Source of the DNA: Mycobacterium sp.
Lineage (GTDB): Bacteria; Actinomycetota; Actinomycetes; Mycobacteriales; Mycobacteriaceae
Assembly (NCBI GenBank): GCA_025963385.1
Contig: JAOPUT010000077.1
Span: forward strand, 62,001 to 126,000
Direction: 5' to 3'
Length of the DNA stretch: 64,000 bases
Each line of letters starts with the position of its first letter. Positions within the stretch are counted from its first letter, which is position 1. The notes under the pieces were generated by a model. It was not told where the DNA came from and did not search any database. It saw only the letters and a list, made by a program, of their open reading frames with translations. This document shows, piece after piece, positions 51,989 to 60,271 of this stretch. A program made the position numbers and the translations under genes.

Positions 51989-53341
51989 CTATACGCTCCA
52001 GGCCAGTCGGAACCTCTCGGACAGCTCCTCGGGCGTGAGGTCGGCGAAGTTCGCCTGCTCGTAGCGCCGCACGGCAACGATGGAGTCCACCGCGGCATCG
52101 CCGAGAATGCCACGCAGCAGCGAGGATTCGGCCAGGGCATCGATGATCTCGGCGTGACGGTCCGACAGCAACCCGACGCCGGCCTCTGCTCGCTCGTCAT
52201 CGGTGAGCGTCGACGGGTCGACCGTGATCTCGGGCGGAAGCGGCAGTTCGCGTTCGATGCCGTCGAGGGCAAGACCGAGGATCGCCGCCGTTGCGAAGTA
52301 CGGGTTGGCCGACGGGTCAACCACCTTGACCTCCACATTCGCACCATGCGGGTTGACCGGTCCCCCGCGCAGGAAGCGGACCGCGGCCTCGCGGTTCTCG
52401 GTGCCCCAGCAGACCCGCGCGCCCGACCAGCTTCCCGGCTGCATCCGCAGGCCGGAGAGGATCGAACCGCACAGCGCCCCTTGGGCTTCCGACAACCCGG
52501 CGAGCACGCCCGCGATCGCGGACTCGCCGGACGGTCGCATCCCCTGCACGCCATCGCCACCCGAGAAGATCGGCACGCCTCCATGTTCGAGCGAGAAGTG
52601 TTGGTGGGCACCGGAACCGACGCTGCCGGCAAAGGGAACGGGCGACAGGCTGACCCGGACGCCGTGCTTCCTGGCGATCCGCCCCACGATGATCCGCGTC
52701 AGCATCAGCTGGTCGGCGGCCGCCACGGGCGAATCAGGCGCCAGCGAGATCTCGAACTGGTTGGCGCCGTACTCGGGGTGGAACTGTTCGATGGCGACTC
52801 CCGACGACGCGGCCGCCTCGGTGACATCGCGGACGAATCCCTCGAACTCGAGGACGCCCGCCAGGCCGTACTGTGCCCACAGGTCCGACGGCAGTCGGCT
52901 GCCATCCGGTCCGACGAGCACGAACTCCATCTCGTGGCCGACCAGCGCACTGAGTCCCGCCGAGGCGAGACGCTCCTGCACGCGCGCCAATGTGCCACGG
53001 CTGCAGAAGGGATCGGGTGCACCGCTCTGGTCGTAGAACGATCCCGGCGCCCACGCGAGACCGTCGCCGAGAGAGCGTAGCGCGTCGGTGTCGATGCGGA
53101 TTCGTTGATCTCCGACCACGCCGATGGCGCCTCCGACGGCGATGCCCGCCTGGTCGATGGTGAACACGTGCCACACGGGGCTGGCGCCCAGACCCGGGTC
53201 CGCAAAGGCGCTCACCCGGTTCAGTGGCACCGTCTTCGCGTGCACCAACCCCGCGGCGTTGACCACCGTGCCGATGAGTGTGGTGACTCCATCCGACTCG
53301 AGCTTGGACGTGGCCGCTGCGCTGAGTGGTGTGGCTGCCAT
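51989..53341 (-). CDS. glnA3: Glutamine synthetase family protein GlnA3
   Basis: A 450-residue glutamine synthetase-fold ATP-dependent ligase. Metal and glutamate ligands are in VGHEMEFVLVG, FHPEYGANQFEISLAP and GSGAHQHFSL; ATP-binding is in the CWGTENREAAVRF region. Length and many stretches resemble M. tuberculosis GlnA3 (Rv1878) by memory, which sits near bfrA there too. GlnA3 of Streptomyces glutamylates polyamines rather than making glutamine. The gene follows the AhpD-like gene by 49 bp; the promoter of that pair carries a perfect KstR operator, which is unexpected. No adenylylation-loop Tyr motif is seen. Confidence 0.9.
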   Translation of the reverse strand: MAATPLSAAATSKLESDGVTTLIGTVVNAAGLVHAKTVPLNRVSAFADPGLGASPVWHVFTIDQAGIAVGGAIGVVGDQRIRIDTDALRSLGDGLAWAPGSFYDQSGAPDPFCSRGTLARVQERLASAGLSALVGHEMEFVLVGPDGSRLPSDLWAQYGLAGVLEFEGFVRDVTEAAASSGVAIEQFHPEYGANQFEISLAPDSPVAAADQLMLTRIIVGRIARKHGVRVSLSPVPFAGSVGSGAHQHFSLEHGGVPIFSGGDGVQGMRPSGESAIAGVLAGLSEAQGALCGSILSGLRMQPGSWSGARVCWGTENREAAVRFLRGGPVNPHGANVEVKVVDPSANPYFATAAILGLALDGIERELPLPPEITVDPSTLTDDERAEAGVGLLSDRHAEIIDALAESSLLRGILGDAAVDSIVAVRRYEQANFADLTPEELSERFRLAWSV

Positions 53342-53390
53342 GGCCCCATTCTGCACGGGTGGCAGGCGATGAGTGGTGCGGCGCCGGGGG

Positions 53391-53873
53391 TTACAGCGTG
53401 ATCTTGCAGGACTGGCCGATGTCCAAGGTGCGCAGCATGCGCCCCATGCCCAGCCACATCGCACAGGACAGGGCCAGGTCGGTCAATAGCTCCTGGTCGA
53501 ACTCCTGATTACAGCGCGCCCAGAAGTCCTCGTCGTCGCGGAGGTCGGTGTGATCGGCGGCGAACCGCGCCGCGAACTCCGCGGCGATGCGTTCCTGCGG
53601 GCTGTAACCGGGCCAGGTCTGCCACTCGGCGGCGTGATCGTAGAGCTCTTCGTCGACACCTGCCTCGATGCCCGCCGAGTCGCGGGTGTTCTGGCACACC
53701 ACGCATTCGTTGTCGAGTGCGATCACCATGCGGGCCAGTTCGCGGGTCCGCATCGGGAGCCGGTTCTTGTTGTAGACCGCGTGGGTGAACCCCGCCATGG
53801 CGATACCGATGTCGGGAGACCTCGTCACCCAGGCAGCGGCATCGTCGTCGGCGAAGTCCCCAATTCTGCTCAT
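53391..53873 (-). CDS. Carboxymuconolactone decarboxylase/AhpD-like protein, KstR-linked
   Basis: A 160-residue all-helical protein. The CMD-family core is MRTRELARMVIALDNECVVC with C-x-x-C followed by QNTRDSAG, and the helical rest fits AhpD-like folds. Such proteins relay electrons to peroxiredoxins or act as hydrolase-like decarboxylases. It precedes glnA3 and has a perfect KstR operator 30 bp upstream of its ATG. That places it in the sterol regulon, perhaps for peroxide defence during P450 turnover; this is inference. Confidence 0.83.
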   Translation of the reverse strand: MSRIGDFADDDAAAWVTRSPDIGIAMAGFTHAVYNKNRLPMRTRELARMVIALDNECVVCQNTRDSAGIEAGVDEELYDHAAEWQTWPGYSPQERIAAEFAARFAADHTDLRDDEDFWARCNQEFDQELLTDLALSCAMWLGMGRMLRTLDIGQSCKITL

Positions 53874-53903
53874 GGCGGCATCGTACGCCGGAGAGGGCGT
53901 TTC

Positions 53904-53917
53904 TGGAACGCGTTCTA
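53904..53917. promoter_or_regulatory. KstR-type operator 4
   Basis: TGGAACGCGTTCTA fits TNNAACNNGTTNNA and is nearly a perfect palindrome. It lies 30 bp upstream of the AhpD-like/glnA3 operon and 35 bp past the bfrA stop, so it can act only on the former. Confidence 0.78.
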
Positions 53918-53952
53918 GTTCCGTGACTCGCCGCGGTCCGAGTCCGACGCGC

Positions 53953-54444
53953 TTAGGCGTTCCCCACGTGCGGCGGACGGGCCACGCACTGCGCGGAGTA
54001 GAGCTCGACGCCCAGCTTGTCCATCAGCTCGAGCTGCGTCTCCAGGTAGTCGATGTGGTCTTCTTCGTCCGCCAGGATGGTCTCGAGCAGGATCGCGCTG
54101 GTCGAGTCCTCCTTCTCGCGGCACATGATCACACCGGGCTTGAGGCGCGCCATCACGTCGTACTCGATCGTCAGGTCGGCCTCGAACTGCTCGCGCAGTG
54201 TCTGCCCGACCTTCAGCGAGAACAGCCGCTGGTAGTTCGGCAGCCCGTTCAACAGGAGGATTCTGTCGGTGATGCGTTCGGCGTGATTCATTTCCTCGAA
54301 CGCTTCTTTTCGCGTATAGGCGGCGAGCTCGGTGAATCCCCAATTCTCCTGCATCTTCGAGTGCAGGAAATATTGATTGATGGCAGTCAGTTCACTCGTC
54401 AATTGCTCGTTGAGCAATTTGAGGACTTCGGGATCGCCTTGCAT
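53953..54444 (-). CDS. bfrA: Bacterioferritin BfrA
   Basis: A 163-residue heme-binding ferritin that stores iron as a 24-mer. All ferroxidase ligands are present: Glu18, Glu51, His54, Glu94, Glu127 and His130; Met52, the inter-subunit heme ligand, is in AFEEMNHAERI. ATG 54444 has AGGAG seven bases upstream. It is divergent from the small gene/Bfd operon; an IdeR-type iron box in the gap probably also governs it. In M. tuberculosis bfrA (Rv1876) is IdeR-controlled and near glnA3, as here. Confidence 0.94.
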   Translation of the reverse strand: MQGDPEVLKLLNEQLTSELTAINQYFLHSKMQENWGFTELAAYTRKEAFEEMNHAERITDRILLLNGLPNYQRLFSLKVGQTLREQFEADLTIEYDVMARLKPGVIMCREKEDSTSAILLETILADEEDHIDYLETQLELMDKLGVELYSAQCVARPPHVGNA

Positions 54445-54763
54445 TTCATCGCTCCTATGGCACCTGAGGGCTGGTCGAGTGCACGTTCCGGCTGTAACTC
54501 GGCGGAGCCTCGTCAGGGCTGATCCGAGGCTCGATTGCGCCTTCAATCTAGTGCACCCGGACGGCGAGAGCGATGGAACGGAGCCAACTTTCGGCGTGTT
54601 GGCGGCTGCCCATCGCTCGACTACGCCCCAGTTGAGGGTAGCCAAACCAGGCTTTCACGCGATGACTGTGGACTGGCTGCCCTTACTAAGGTTAGACTGG
54701 GCTAACCTGTTGAACGCGCTGTCCGGCACTCCCGTCAGCGCAACGGAACCGAAGGCGGATTCG
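54445..54763. other. Iron-regulated divergent intergenic region
   Basis: 319 bp between bfrA and the 70-codon gene. It holds the IdeR-type box (54687-54710). No ORF with a ribosome site is seen; the long frame crossing it is a shadow of bfrA. The IdeR box is nearer the plus-strand gene (54 bp from its start) than bfrA (243 bp). Confidence 0.6.
54687..54710. promoter_or_regulatory. IdeR-type iron box
   Basis: TTAGACTGGGCTAACCTGT (54692-54710) matches the IdeR consensus TTAGGTTAGGCTAACCTAA at 14 of 19 positions. A second left half-site, TAAGGTTAG (54687-54695), overlaps it, so two IdeR dimers could bind in staggered fashion, as known for bfrA promoters, where IdeR activates. Confidence 0.75.
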
Positions 54764-54976
54764 ATGAGCGAGTACGGTGTGCACTCCCTCATTACTGCCG
54801 CCCGATATCGGGCAGGCCACCTTCAAGAATCATCAACGCCCGATCCTCGTGAGGAATTGCAGTCGGCCGTGCGGTCGACGTATGGCGCGGCGAGTTTCGC
54901 CGGCGTACGCAGACTCCGGTCTGCGTTCATCGAAAAGCAGGAATTCGACTTTGCTGGCGCACGGGCGGTCGACTGA
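54764..54976 (+). CDS. Uncharacterised 70-aa protein coupled to Bfd
   Basis: A 70-residue protein starting MSEYGVHSLITAARYRAG, with an acidic middle (ESSTPDPREELQSAV) and a basic end (FAGVRRLRSAFIEKQEF). ATG 54764 has GAAGG eight bases upstream. Its TGA overlaps the Bfd ATG as TGATG, the best evidence that it is translated. It lies 53 bp downstream of the IdeR box. No membrane segment, signal or Cys is present. The third-codon GC is lower than in neighbours. I find no family in memory; it could be an iron-responsive partner of BfrA-Bfd or a translation leader for bfd. Confidence 0.6.
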   Translation: MSEYGVHSLITAARYRAGHLQESSTPDPREELQSAVRSTYGAASFAGVRRLRSAFIEKQEFDFAGARAVD

Positions 54977-55167
54977 TGTTCGTCTGCCTCTGCACCGGGG
55001 TGACCAGCCAAGCGGTCACCGACCTCGTGGCATCGGGGGCATCGACGTCGAAGCAGATCGCCGACGCCTGCGGAGCAGGCACGGACTGTGGACGCTGCAG
55101 ACGCACGCTGAGGGCCATCATCGAGGCCGCCGCGGTCGACAAGTGCCCCGTGCACGCCGGGCGCTGA
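54976..55167 (+). CDS. bfd: Bacterioferritin-associated ferredoxin Bfd
   Basis: A 63-residue [2Fe-2S] ferredoxin that reduces bacterioferritin-bound iron for release. Ligands Cys4, Cys6, Cys38 and Cys41 are in MFVCLCTG and TDCGRCRR; the TSQAVTDLV and CRRTLRAIIEA helices are typical. It begins within the stop of the 70-aa gene (TGATG) and lies divergently near bfrA under an IdeR-type box, so this is the true Bfd, unlike its paralogue at 17559-17825. It ends one base before the convergent enoyl-CoA hydratase stop. Confidence 0.9.
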   Translation: MFVCLCTGVTSQAVTDLVASGASTSKQIADACGAGTDCGRCRRTLRAIIEAAAVDKCPVHAGR

Positions 55168-55932
55168 TCAGCCCGCGGATTCGCGCCGGTCGGCGAAGGC
55201 TGCCAGCGCATCGGCATTCGCCGACGCCCCAAGCAACTCCTCGAAGTGGGCATACTCGCGCGCCGCGGCGGCGGTGATCTCCGCCCGCGAGGGCTCGACC
55301 ATCGTCTGCTTGACGGCGATCAGGCTCGGAATCGACCGTGAGGCAAGGATTTCGGCGTGCCGTCGCGCCTCGGGCAGGAGCGCGTCCGGCTCGCACACCT
55401 TCCAGGCGAAGCCCATCCGCTGCGCCTCCTCGGCGTCGATCCACTCCGACGACAACAGCATCCAGGCGGCGTTCTGCCTGCCGACCAGCTGCGGCAGCAG
55501 ATAGGACGACGCCGCCTCTGGCGCGACCCCGAGGCTGGTGAATGGGCACTTCAGCCGGGCCGCGGTGGACATGAAGACCAGGTCGGCATAGCCGAGGATG
55601 GTCGCTCCGATGCCGACACCGAGGCCGTTCACGGCCAGGATCAGCGGCTTGCGCAGCGCCGTGAGGGTTTCGATCATCCCGGCGAACCCGTACTGGCCCG
55701 ACTGGAAGTCCGGATCGGTGATGCGCGCCTGCATCTCGATCAGGTCGTTGCCCGCGCTGAACGCGCGACCGGCGCCGGTGAGCAGGACGACCGCGACGGT
55801 CGGGTCCTCATCGGCGTCGCGCAAGGCGATCGTGGTGGCGTCGTACAGCGCCTCGTTGAACGCGTTCAGCGCCTCGGGGCGGTTGAGCGTCAGGGTCCGT
55901 ACCCCGTTGGCATCGTCGGTCTGAACCAGCAC
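55168..55932 (-). CDS. Enoyl-CoA hydratase/isomerase family protein
   Basis: A 254-residue crotonase-fold enzyme that hydrates or isomerises enoyl-CoA thioesters. The oxyanion-hole peptides are GRAFSAGNDL and GLGVGIGATI; a Glu in GVAPEAASSYLLPQ corresponds to one catalytic Glu, while the other (usually in the AGNDL helix region) is not clear, so an isomerase or different reaction is possible. GTG 55932. It is followed on the minus strand by no gene and is adjacent to bfd tail to tail. Substrate unknown. Confidence 0.86.
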   Translation of the reverse strand: MLVQTDDANGVRTLTLNRPEALNAFNEALYDATTIALRDADEDPTVAVVLLTGAGRAFSAGNDLIEMQARITDPDFQSGQYGFAGMIETLTALRKPLILAVNGLGVGIGATILGYADLVFMSTAARLKCPFTSLGVAPEAASSYLLPQLVGRQNAAWMLLSSEWIDAEEAQRMGFAWKVCEPDALLPEARRHAEILASRSIPSLIAVKQTMVEPSRAEITAAAAREYAHFEELLGASANADALAAFADRRESAG

Positions 55933-55948
55933 GGCAGCAGCGTATTCG

Positions 55949-56389
55949 TCAGCCGTTGGAGTACACGCGAGTGGGTGCGATCAGCACGATGGTGCGTCGC
56001 TGCTCGGCCATCACCCGGTCGTACTCGGCCCAGTCGTCGTGACGTCCGCCCGCGGCCGTGAACACGTCGCGCAGCAGGAGGCGCAGGGCGTCGTCCTTCA
56101 GCCACGGCTGCGGATCGTCGGGACCTGCGAGTTCGGCGTTGCCCTCGACGGTCGCCCACTGCCAGCCGTCGCGGAACGTGACCGCGATCTGGGGTCTGGC
56201 CCGTAGGTTGGCCAGCTTCACCCGGCCGTAGGTGACGAACGCGAGGGTCGCCTCCCCCGACGCAGGGTGCGGGAACACCCCCGCGTTGACCAGCGACGCC
56301 TGCACGGTGCCGTCGGCCCGCACGGTCGAGACCACCGCCAGCCCGCTGTCGTTCGCCGCCAGTCCGACGGCCTCGTCGAGGGTGGTCAT
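55949..56389 (-). CDS. PPOX-class F420/FMN-binding split-barrel protein
   Basis: A 146-residue split beta-barrel flavin/deazaflavin protein. Family features are LAVVSTVRADGTVQASLVNA, FVTYGRVKLANLRARPQIAV and DGWQWATVEGNAEL, typical of F420-dependent TIGR03618/PPOX members. It may reduce an F420-linked substrate such as biliverdin or an enone. ATG 56389 overlaps the EthD-like stop as ATGA, so the two are coupled and precede the enoyl-CoA hydratase by 16 bp, making a three-gene unit. Confidence 0.83.
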   Translation of the reverse strand: MTTLDEAVGLAANDSGLAVVSTVRADGTVQASLVNAGVFPHPASGEATLAFVTYGRVKLANLRARPQIAVTFRDGWQWATVEGNAELAGPDDPQPWLKDDALRLLLRDVFTAAGGRHDDWAEYDRVMAEQRRTIVLIAPTRVYSNG

Positions 56390-57099
56390 CGCGACACCTC
56401 CGTCGCGAACGGCGAGCGCATGACGTACCGACTGGTCGGCACCGTGTCGACGTTCTGGTTGGCGCCGAACGCCGTCGTACTGGCCACCATGCGGTTCATC
56501 CTGTCGCTGAGGTCGTCGTCGTCGGCGGCGCCGAAGAATGCGTGCAGATCCGTGGTCGCCTCGATGGGGAACAGCTCCTCGACGATCGCATCGATGGCGG
56601 GCGCTCCCGCGGTCAGCGCGCGGACCACCGCGTTCTGCGTGTACCCGAACGTCGATTGCGTGGCGATCGCCACCGGGGTGTGGTCGACATGCCAACGAGT
56701 GAGCCAGGTTTCCTCATCGAGGTCTGCGGGTCGGCGCAGCAGCGCGACGTTCGCGAAACCGGGCGTGCGGGCCCCCGGTTCCGTGGCAGGCGGCGGCAAC
56801 GGTACCGACTCGGTGACGAGGTACGCGTCGACCCGATCGCACTCGCCCGCCAGGCGGTCCAGTGCGCCGAGCACGTGCGGGCCGTAGGACTGCTGGGTCC
56901 ACACGGTCACGAAGCCGACGACGGGCGGATCCAACGTCGTCAGCGTCATGAGCGAGTCGCCGACCTCGGCGTCGCGGACGTTGATGGCCAGACCGGGGGC
57001 CGCAAGTGCGAGCAGGTCGTTGGCGACCTCGCTGCGCAGCCGCGTGCACCACGCGTCGTCGCCCGGCGCTGCCCGAAGGGTGATGATGACCTTCTCCAC
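56386..57099 (-). CDS. EthD-domain protein
   Basis: A 237-residue protein with ferredoxin-like (ABM/EthD) folds. WLTRWHVDHTPVAIATQSTF is the classical EthD signature region, including the conserved His; the N-terminal half (KVIITLRAAPGDDAW) is likely a second, diverged copy. EthD-type proteins assist P450s or act as small monooxygenases and isomerases. GTG 57099. It heads a unit with the F420-type protein and the enoyl-CoA hydratase. No ligand-specific residue can be assigned. Confidence 0.8.
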   Translation of the reverse strand: MEKVIITLRAAPGDDAWCTRLRSEVANDLLALAAPGLAINVRDAEVGDSLMTLTTLDPPVVGFVTVWTQQSYGPHVLGALDRLAGECDRVDAYLVTESVPLPPPATEPGARTPGFANVALLRRPADLDEETWLTRWHVDHTPVAIATQSTFGYTQNAVVRALTAGAPAIDAIVEELFPIEATTDLHAFFGAADDDDLSDRMNRMVASTTAFGANQNVDTVPTSRYVMRSPFATEVSR

Positions 57100-57185
57100 C
57101 GCACGAACCTACCGCCAGGGTTGCGGCGTTGCCCCACGATGCCCGTCTGATTCGGTAGGTTTTGACGAGTTGTGATGAGCAGGCG

Positions 57186-59168
57186 ATGAAGGGACTACCG
57201 CAACGGCTCACCATGCCCGATCTCGGGGCGGTGGGTCGCAGTCTTCTCGGTGTGTTGGTTGCGGCCGCTGCGGGGCTGCACTGGGGATCGGCTGGTGCGG
57301 CGACGGCTGCTGCCGGTGCGGCGGCGATTGCGGGAGCCGCTGCGCTGCAGGACAGCCCGCGCGGGCCACTCCCCCTGCTCGCCGCGATCTCGTTTCAGAT
57401 GGGCGTTGCCGTATTGCTCGGCACCTCGACGTCGTCGCATGGCGTGCTCTTCGTGGCGGTGGCAGCGGCGTGGTGCTTCGTGGCGGGCATGCAGTGGGCG
57501 GTCAGCGCCCGCGCAGGGTTGATCGCCACGGCGGCCGGCGCATTGCTGGTCATCGCACCACCGGTCCCGCCGACGTTCGAGTCGGTGTCGACGGCGACCG
57601 TCCTCGCCATCGGCGGCGGACTGGTCCAGGTGGTGCTGATCGGACTGTGGCCACGACGCCGATGGCGGCTCCAGCGGGATGCGCTCACCAGGGCATACCG
57701 GTCACTCGGGGTGGATGCGCAGAAACTCGCCGACGATCCGGACGTCGGGGTGGACCCGGCACCTCTGGTCTGGCTGCGCGACTCGTTCAACCTGACCGGC
57801 GGCCAGGCCAAAAGGCGCCCGCTCGCCTACCGCGCCTGGTACGGCCTGCCGCAGCGGATATCGCTGACGTTGACGGCCCTGGCCGGCCGGTCGGGGGGCG
57901 ACCAGGCGGTGGCCGAGGTCCTCCGCGCCGCGGCCGCGGTGCTGGACGTCGTCGCGAGCCGCAGCCGGACCGCCAAGCGCGACGCGATGGCGGGCATGGT
58001 CAGGGTCGAAGCCGCGGCGGATACGGTCGCCGTGGCGAACGTCGGCCTGGCGCAACGCCTTTCCCATCAGCTGCGGGAGGCGGTCGCGCTGCGTTTTGGT
58101 GAGCTCACCCCCGACTCCGACCACGTCACGCGGCTCGGGCGGCCCGGTCGCCTGGCGTCGATGCCGATGGTCGCAGCGGCCGTCAGCTCGCATCTGACGT
58201 GGGGATCGCCGATCATGCGGCACGCGATCCGGCTGGCCACGGGCGTGGGCGCCGGGGTGGCGGTGGAGCGCTTCGCCGACGTGCCGCACGGATACTGGAT
58301 CCCGTTGACCGTGCTGATGGTGCTCCGTCCTGAAACGGCCCACACCTACACCAGGTGCGTCGGCCGGGTGGCGGGCAACGCGGTGGGCATCGTCATCGCG
58401 TCGGTCGTGACCATGATCTGGCAGCCCGCAGGAATGGCGGCCGCGCTCCTGGCGGTGATCGTGCTCGGAATCGCCTACGCGGTATCGGGATTCGGGTACG
58501 CGGCGCTGAGTGCGGCGCTCGCCGCGGCGATCGTGTTCCTCATCGACGTCACCGGCGCCGCTGGGGTCGGCACCATGGCCGACCGGTTGATCGCGACGTT
58601 GATCGGAGGTGCGCTCGCCGTCCTGGTCCATGTCGTTCTGCCCGACCACTCGCTGATCCGGCTGCGACAGCGCGCAGGTGAACTGCTGAAGACCGAGATC
58701 GATTATGCGGCAACGGTGATCAAGGCCTTCGTGCACGGCCTCGACCACCCTGGCGAAGCACTGTCCGCCGCATGGGAGCGAGCCTTTCGGGCACGAGCGG
58801 CGTTCGAGGCGGCCGCGGGTGCGACCACGTCGGACTCCGGCGACCTGCGACGCTGGCTGAAGTCGTATCGCACGGCACTCAATTCCGTCACCAGTTCCTG
58901 CGCGACCCTGGAAGCCAGCTTGCCCGCTCAGCCGCCCGCCACGCTCAGTGGCGACTTCGTGGTGGCGGTCGACGAGTACGCCGAGGCGTTGGGCGGCGCA
59001 CCGACGCCACCTGGCGCACCGTGGCGCATAGACGGCGACCGCGTCGCCGCCGCGGAGCAGCGCATCCGCGAAGCCGCCAGGAAACTGGGTCCCGACGACA
59101 CCGCCAGTCGCGTCCTGGTGGCCGAGATCGGTGACATCACCCGCAGCCTGGTCGGCATCACGGACTGA
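57186..59168 (+). CDS. FUSC-family membrane protein
   Basis: A 660-residue protein with two clusters of about five to six helices each (~15-165 and ~350-510), separated and followed by helical cytosolic regions, the FUSC (fusaric acid resistance/YccS-like) architecture. PHGYWIPLTVLMVLRPETAHTY is the characteristic motif. It probably exports aromatic acids or relieves membrane stress. ATG 57186 (MKGLPQRLTMPDLG) is chosen over TTG 57162. It is divergent from the EthD-like gene and precedes the EamA transporter by 50 bp. Confidence 0.86.
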   Translation: MKGLPQRLTMPDLGAVGRSLLGVLVAAAAGLHWGSAGAATAAAGAAAIAGAAALQDSPRGPLPLLAAISFQMGVAVLLGTSTSSHGVLFVAVAAAWCFVAGMQWAVSARAGLIATAAGALLVIAPPVPPTFESVSTATVLAIGGGLVQVVLIGLWPRRRWRLQRDALTRAYRSLGVDAQKLADDPDVGVDPAPLVWLRDSFNLTGGQAKRRPLAYRAWYGLPQRISLTLTALAGRSGGDQAVAEVLRAAAAVLDVVASRSRTAKRDAMAGMVRVEAAADTVAVANVGLAQRLSHQLREAVALRFGELTPDSDHVTRLGRPGRLASMPMVAAAVSSHLTWGSPIMRHAIRLATGVGAGVAVERFADVPHGYWIPLTVLMVLRPETAHTYTRCVGRVAGNAVGIVIASVVTMIWQPAGMAAALLAVIVLGIAYAVSGFGYAALSAALAAAIVFLIDVTGAAGVGTMADRLIATLIGGALAVLVHVVLPDHSLIRLRQRAGELLKTEIDYAATVIKAFVHGLDHPGEALSAAWERAFRARAAFEAAAGATTSDSGDLRRWLKSYRTALNSVTSSCATLEASLPAQPPATLSGDFVVAVDEYAEALGGAPTPPGAPWRIDGDRVAAAEQRIREAARKLGPDDTASRVLVAEIGDITRSLVGITD

Positions 59169-59218
59169 AACCTCCGGTCCGGGGTGCCAGCAGCGGACGG
59201 TAGTCTGCGTCGGACTCG

Positions 59219-60271
59219 ATGACGAGACGTGTGACAGCAGCGCCGCTGTCCGGCCAACCCCATTTCGCGAGGCAGGACTCCGTGCAGCGCCACCAGTCGA
59301 TGAACGCCCGGGGCTGGGCGGCAGGTGCGGCGTCGGCGTCGGCCTACGGCTCGATGCCGGTGGTGGCGGTCTTCGCGTTCGGTGGAGGTGCCAGTCCAGC
59401 CGTTCTGCTGACCTTGCGGGGAGTGTTCGCGGCCCTGGCCATCGGCGCCATCTGGATCATGACCGGCCGCGCTCGCCGCGTTCCACTGACGCCGGCTCTC
59501 GGCCTGATCACGTTGTGCGGCATCGTGTTCGGCCTTCAGGTGGTGGCGTTCTTCATTGCCGTGCAGCGGGGCGGAGCGCAGTTGCCCGTGGTCGTGGTCA
59601 ACGTATGCCCGCTGTTCGTCATCGGGTTGGTGTGGCTGCGCGACCGAACCCCGATCCCACTGGCGCTGATCGCACTGGCCGGCGTGACTTTGGTCGGGTT
59701 GGTCCTGGTCAGCGGTGCAGGCAGCAGTCCCGCATCGCTGTCCGCGGTCGTCCTGACGCTGCTGAGCGCCGCAGGCTACGCCGTGTACCTGGTCCTCAGT
59801 GAGCGCTGGGTGCACGAGGTCGGCACCGTGGCGTCGGCGGGCCTGGTGATGATCGGTTCGACCGCCACGATCGCGGTGTTCGCCCTGGTTCGGGGCGACG
59901 ACTTCGCCATTTCGGCGACGGCCTGGCACGCCGCGATACTGCAGGGCCTGGCGCTGACCCCGATCGGCATGGGCGGCGCGCTGTACGCGGTGCGCAGCCT
60001 CGGTTCGGTACCGCTGAGCCTGCTCGGCGCTCTCGAGCCTGCCATCGGAATCACGATGGCGGCGCTGGTGCTTCACGAATGGTTGACACCGACACAGTGG
60101 GTGGGTGTCGTCGTCATCGTGGTGGCCTGCGGTGCGGTACCGCTGGTGATGCGACGACGGTCCGCGCCCCTGGAGGTCCCGCTACCATTGCCCACGGGTG
60201 CGGGCATCGGCGAGGCGGCGATCCCCGACGACCGGTACGAGGACCCCGAACCGCCTGTCCGAGAACGCTAG
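59219..60271 (+). CDS. EamA/DMT family transporter
   Basis: A 350-residue metabolite exporter with ten hydrophobic helices and two EamA repeats (WAAGAASASAYGSMPVVAVF; ALTPIGMGGALYAVRSLGSV). Such drug/metabolite transporters export amino acids, nucleotides or purines. The N-terminal ~27 residues before MNARGW are polar, so ATG 59300 or GTG 59282 may be the actual start; ATG 59219 is used here. The tail has an acidic, Pro-rich cytosolic segment and overlaps the convergent thioesterase gene by 4 bp. Confidence 0.84.
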   Translation: MTRRVTAAPLSGQPHFARQDSVQRHQSMNARGWAAGAASASAYGSMPVVAVFAFGGGASPAVLLTLRGVFAALAIGAIWIMTGRARRVPLTPALGLITLCGIVFGLQVVAFFIAVQRGGAQLPVVVVNVCPLFVIGLVWLRDRTPIPLALIALAGVTLVGLVLVSGAGSSPASLSAVVLTLLSAAGYAVYLVLSERWVHEVGTVASAGLVMIGSTATIAVFALVRGDDFAISATAWHAAILQGLALTPIGMGGALYAVRSLGSVPLSLLGALEPAIGITMAALVLHEWLTPTQWVGVVVIVVACGAVPLVMRRRSAPLEVPLPLPTGAGIGEAAIPDDRYEDPEPPVRER

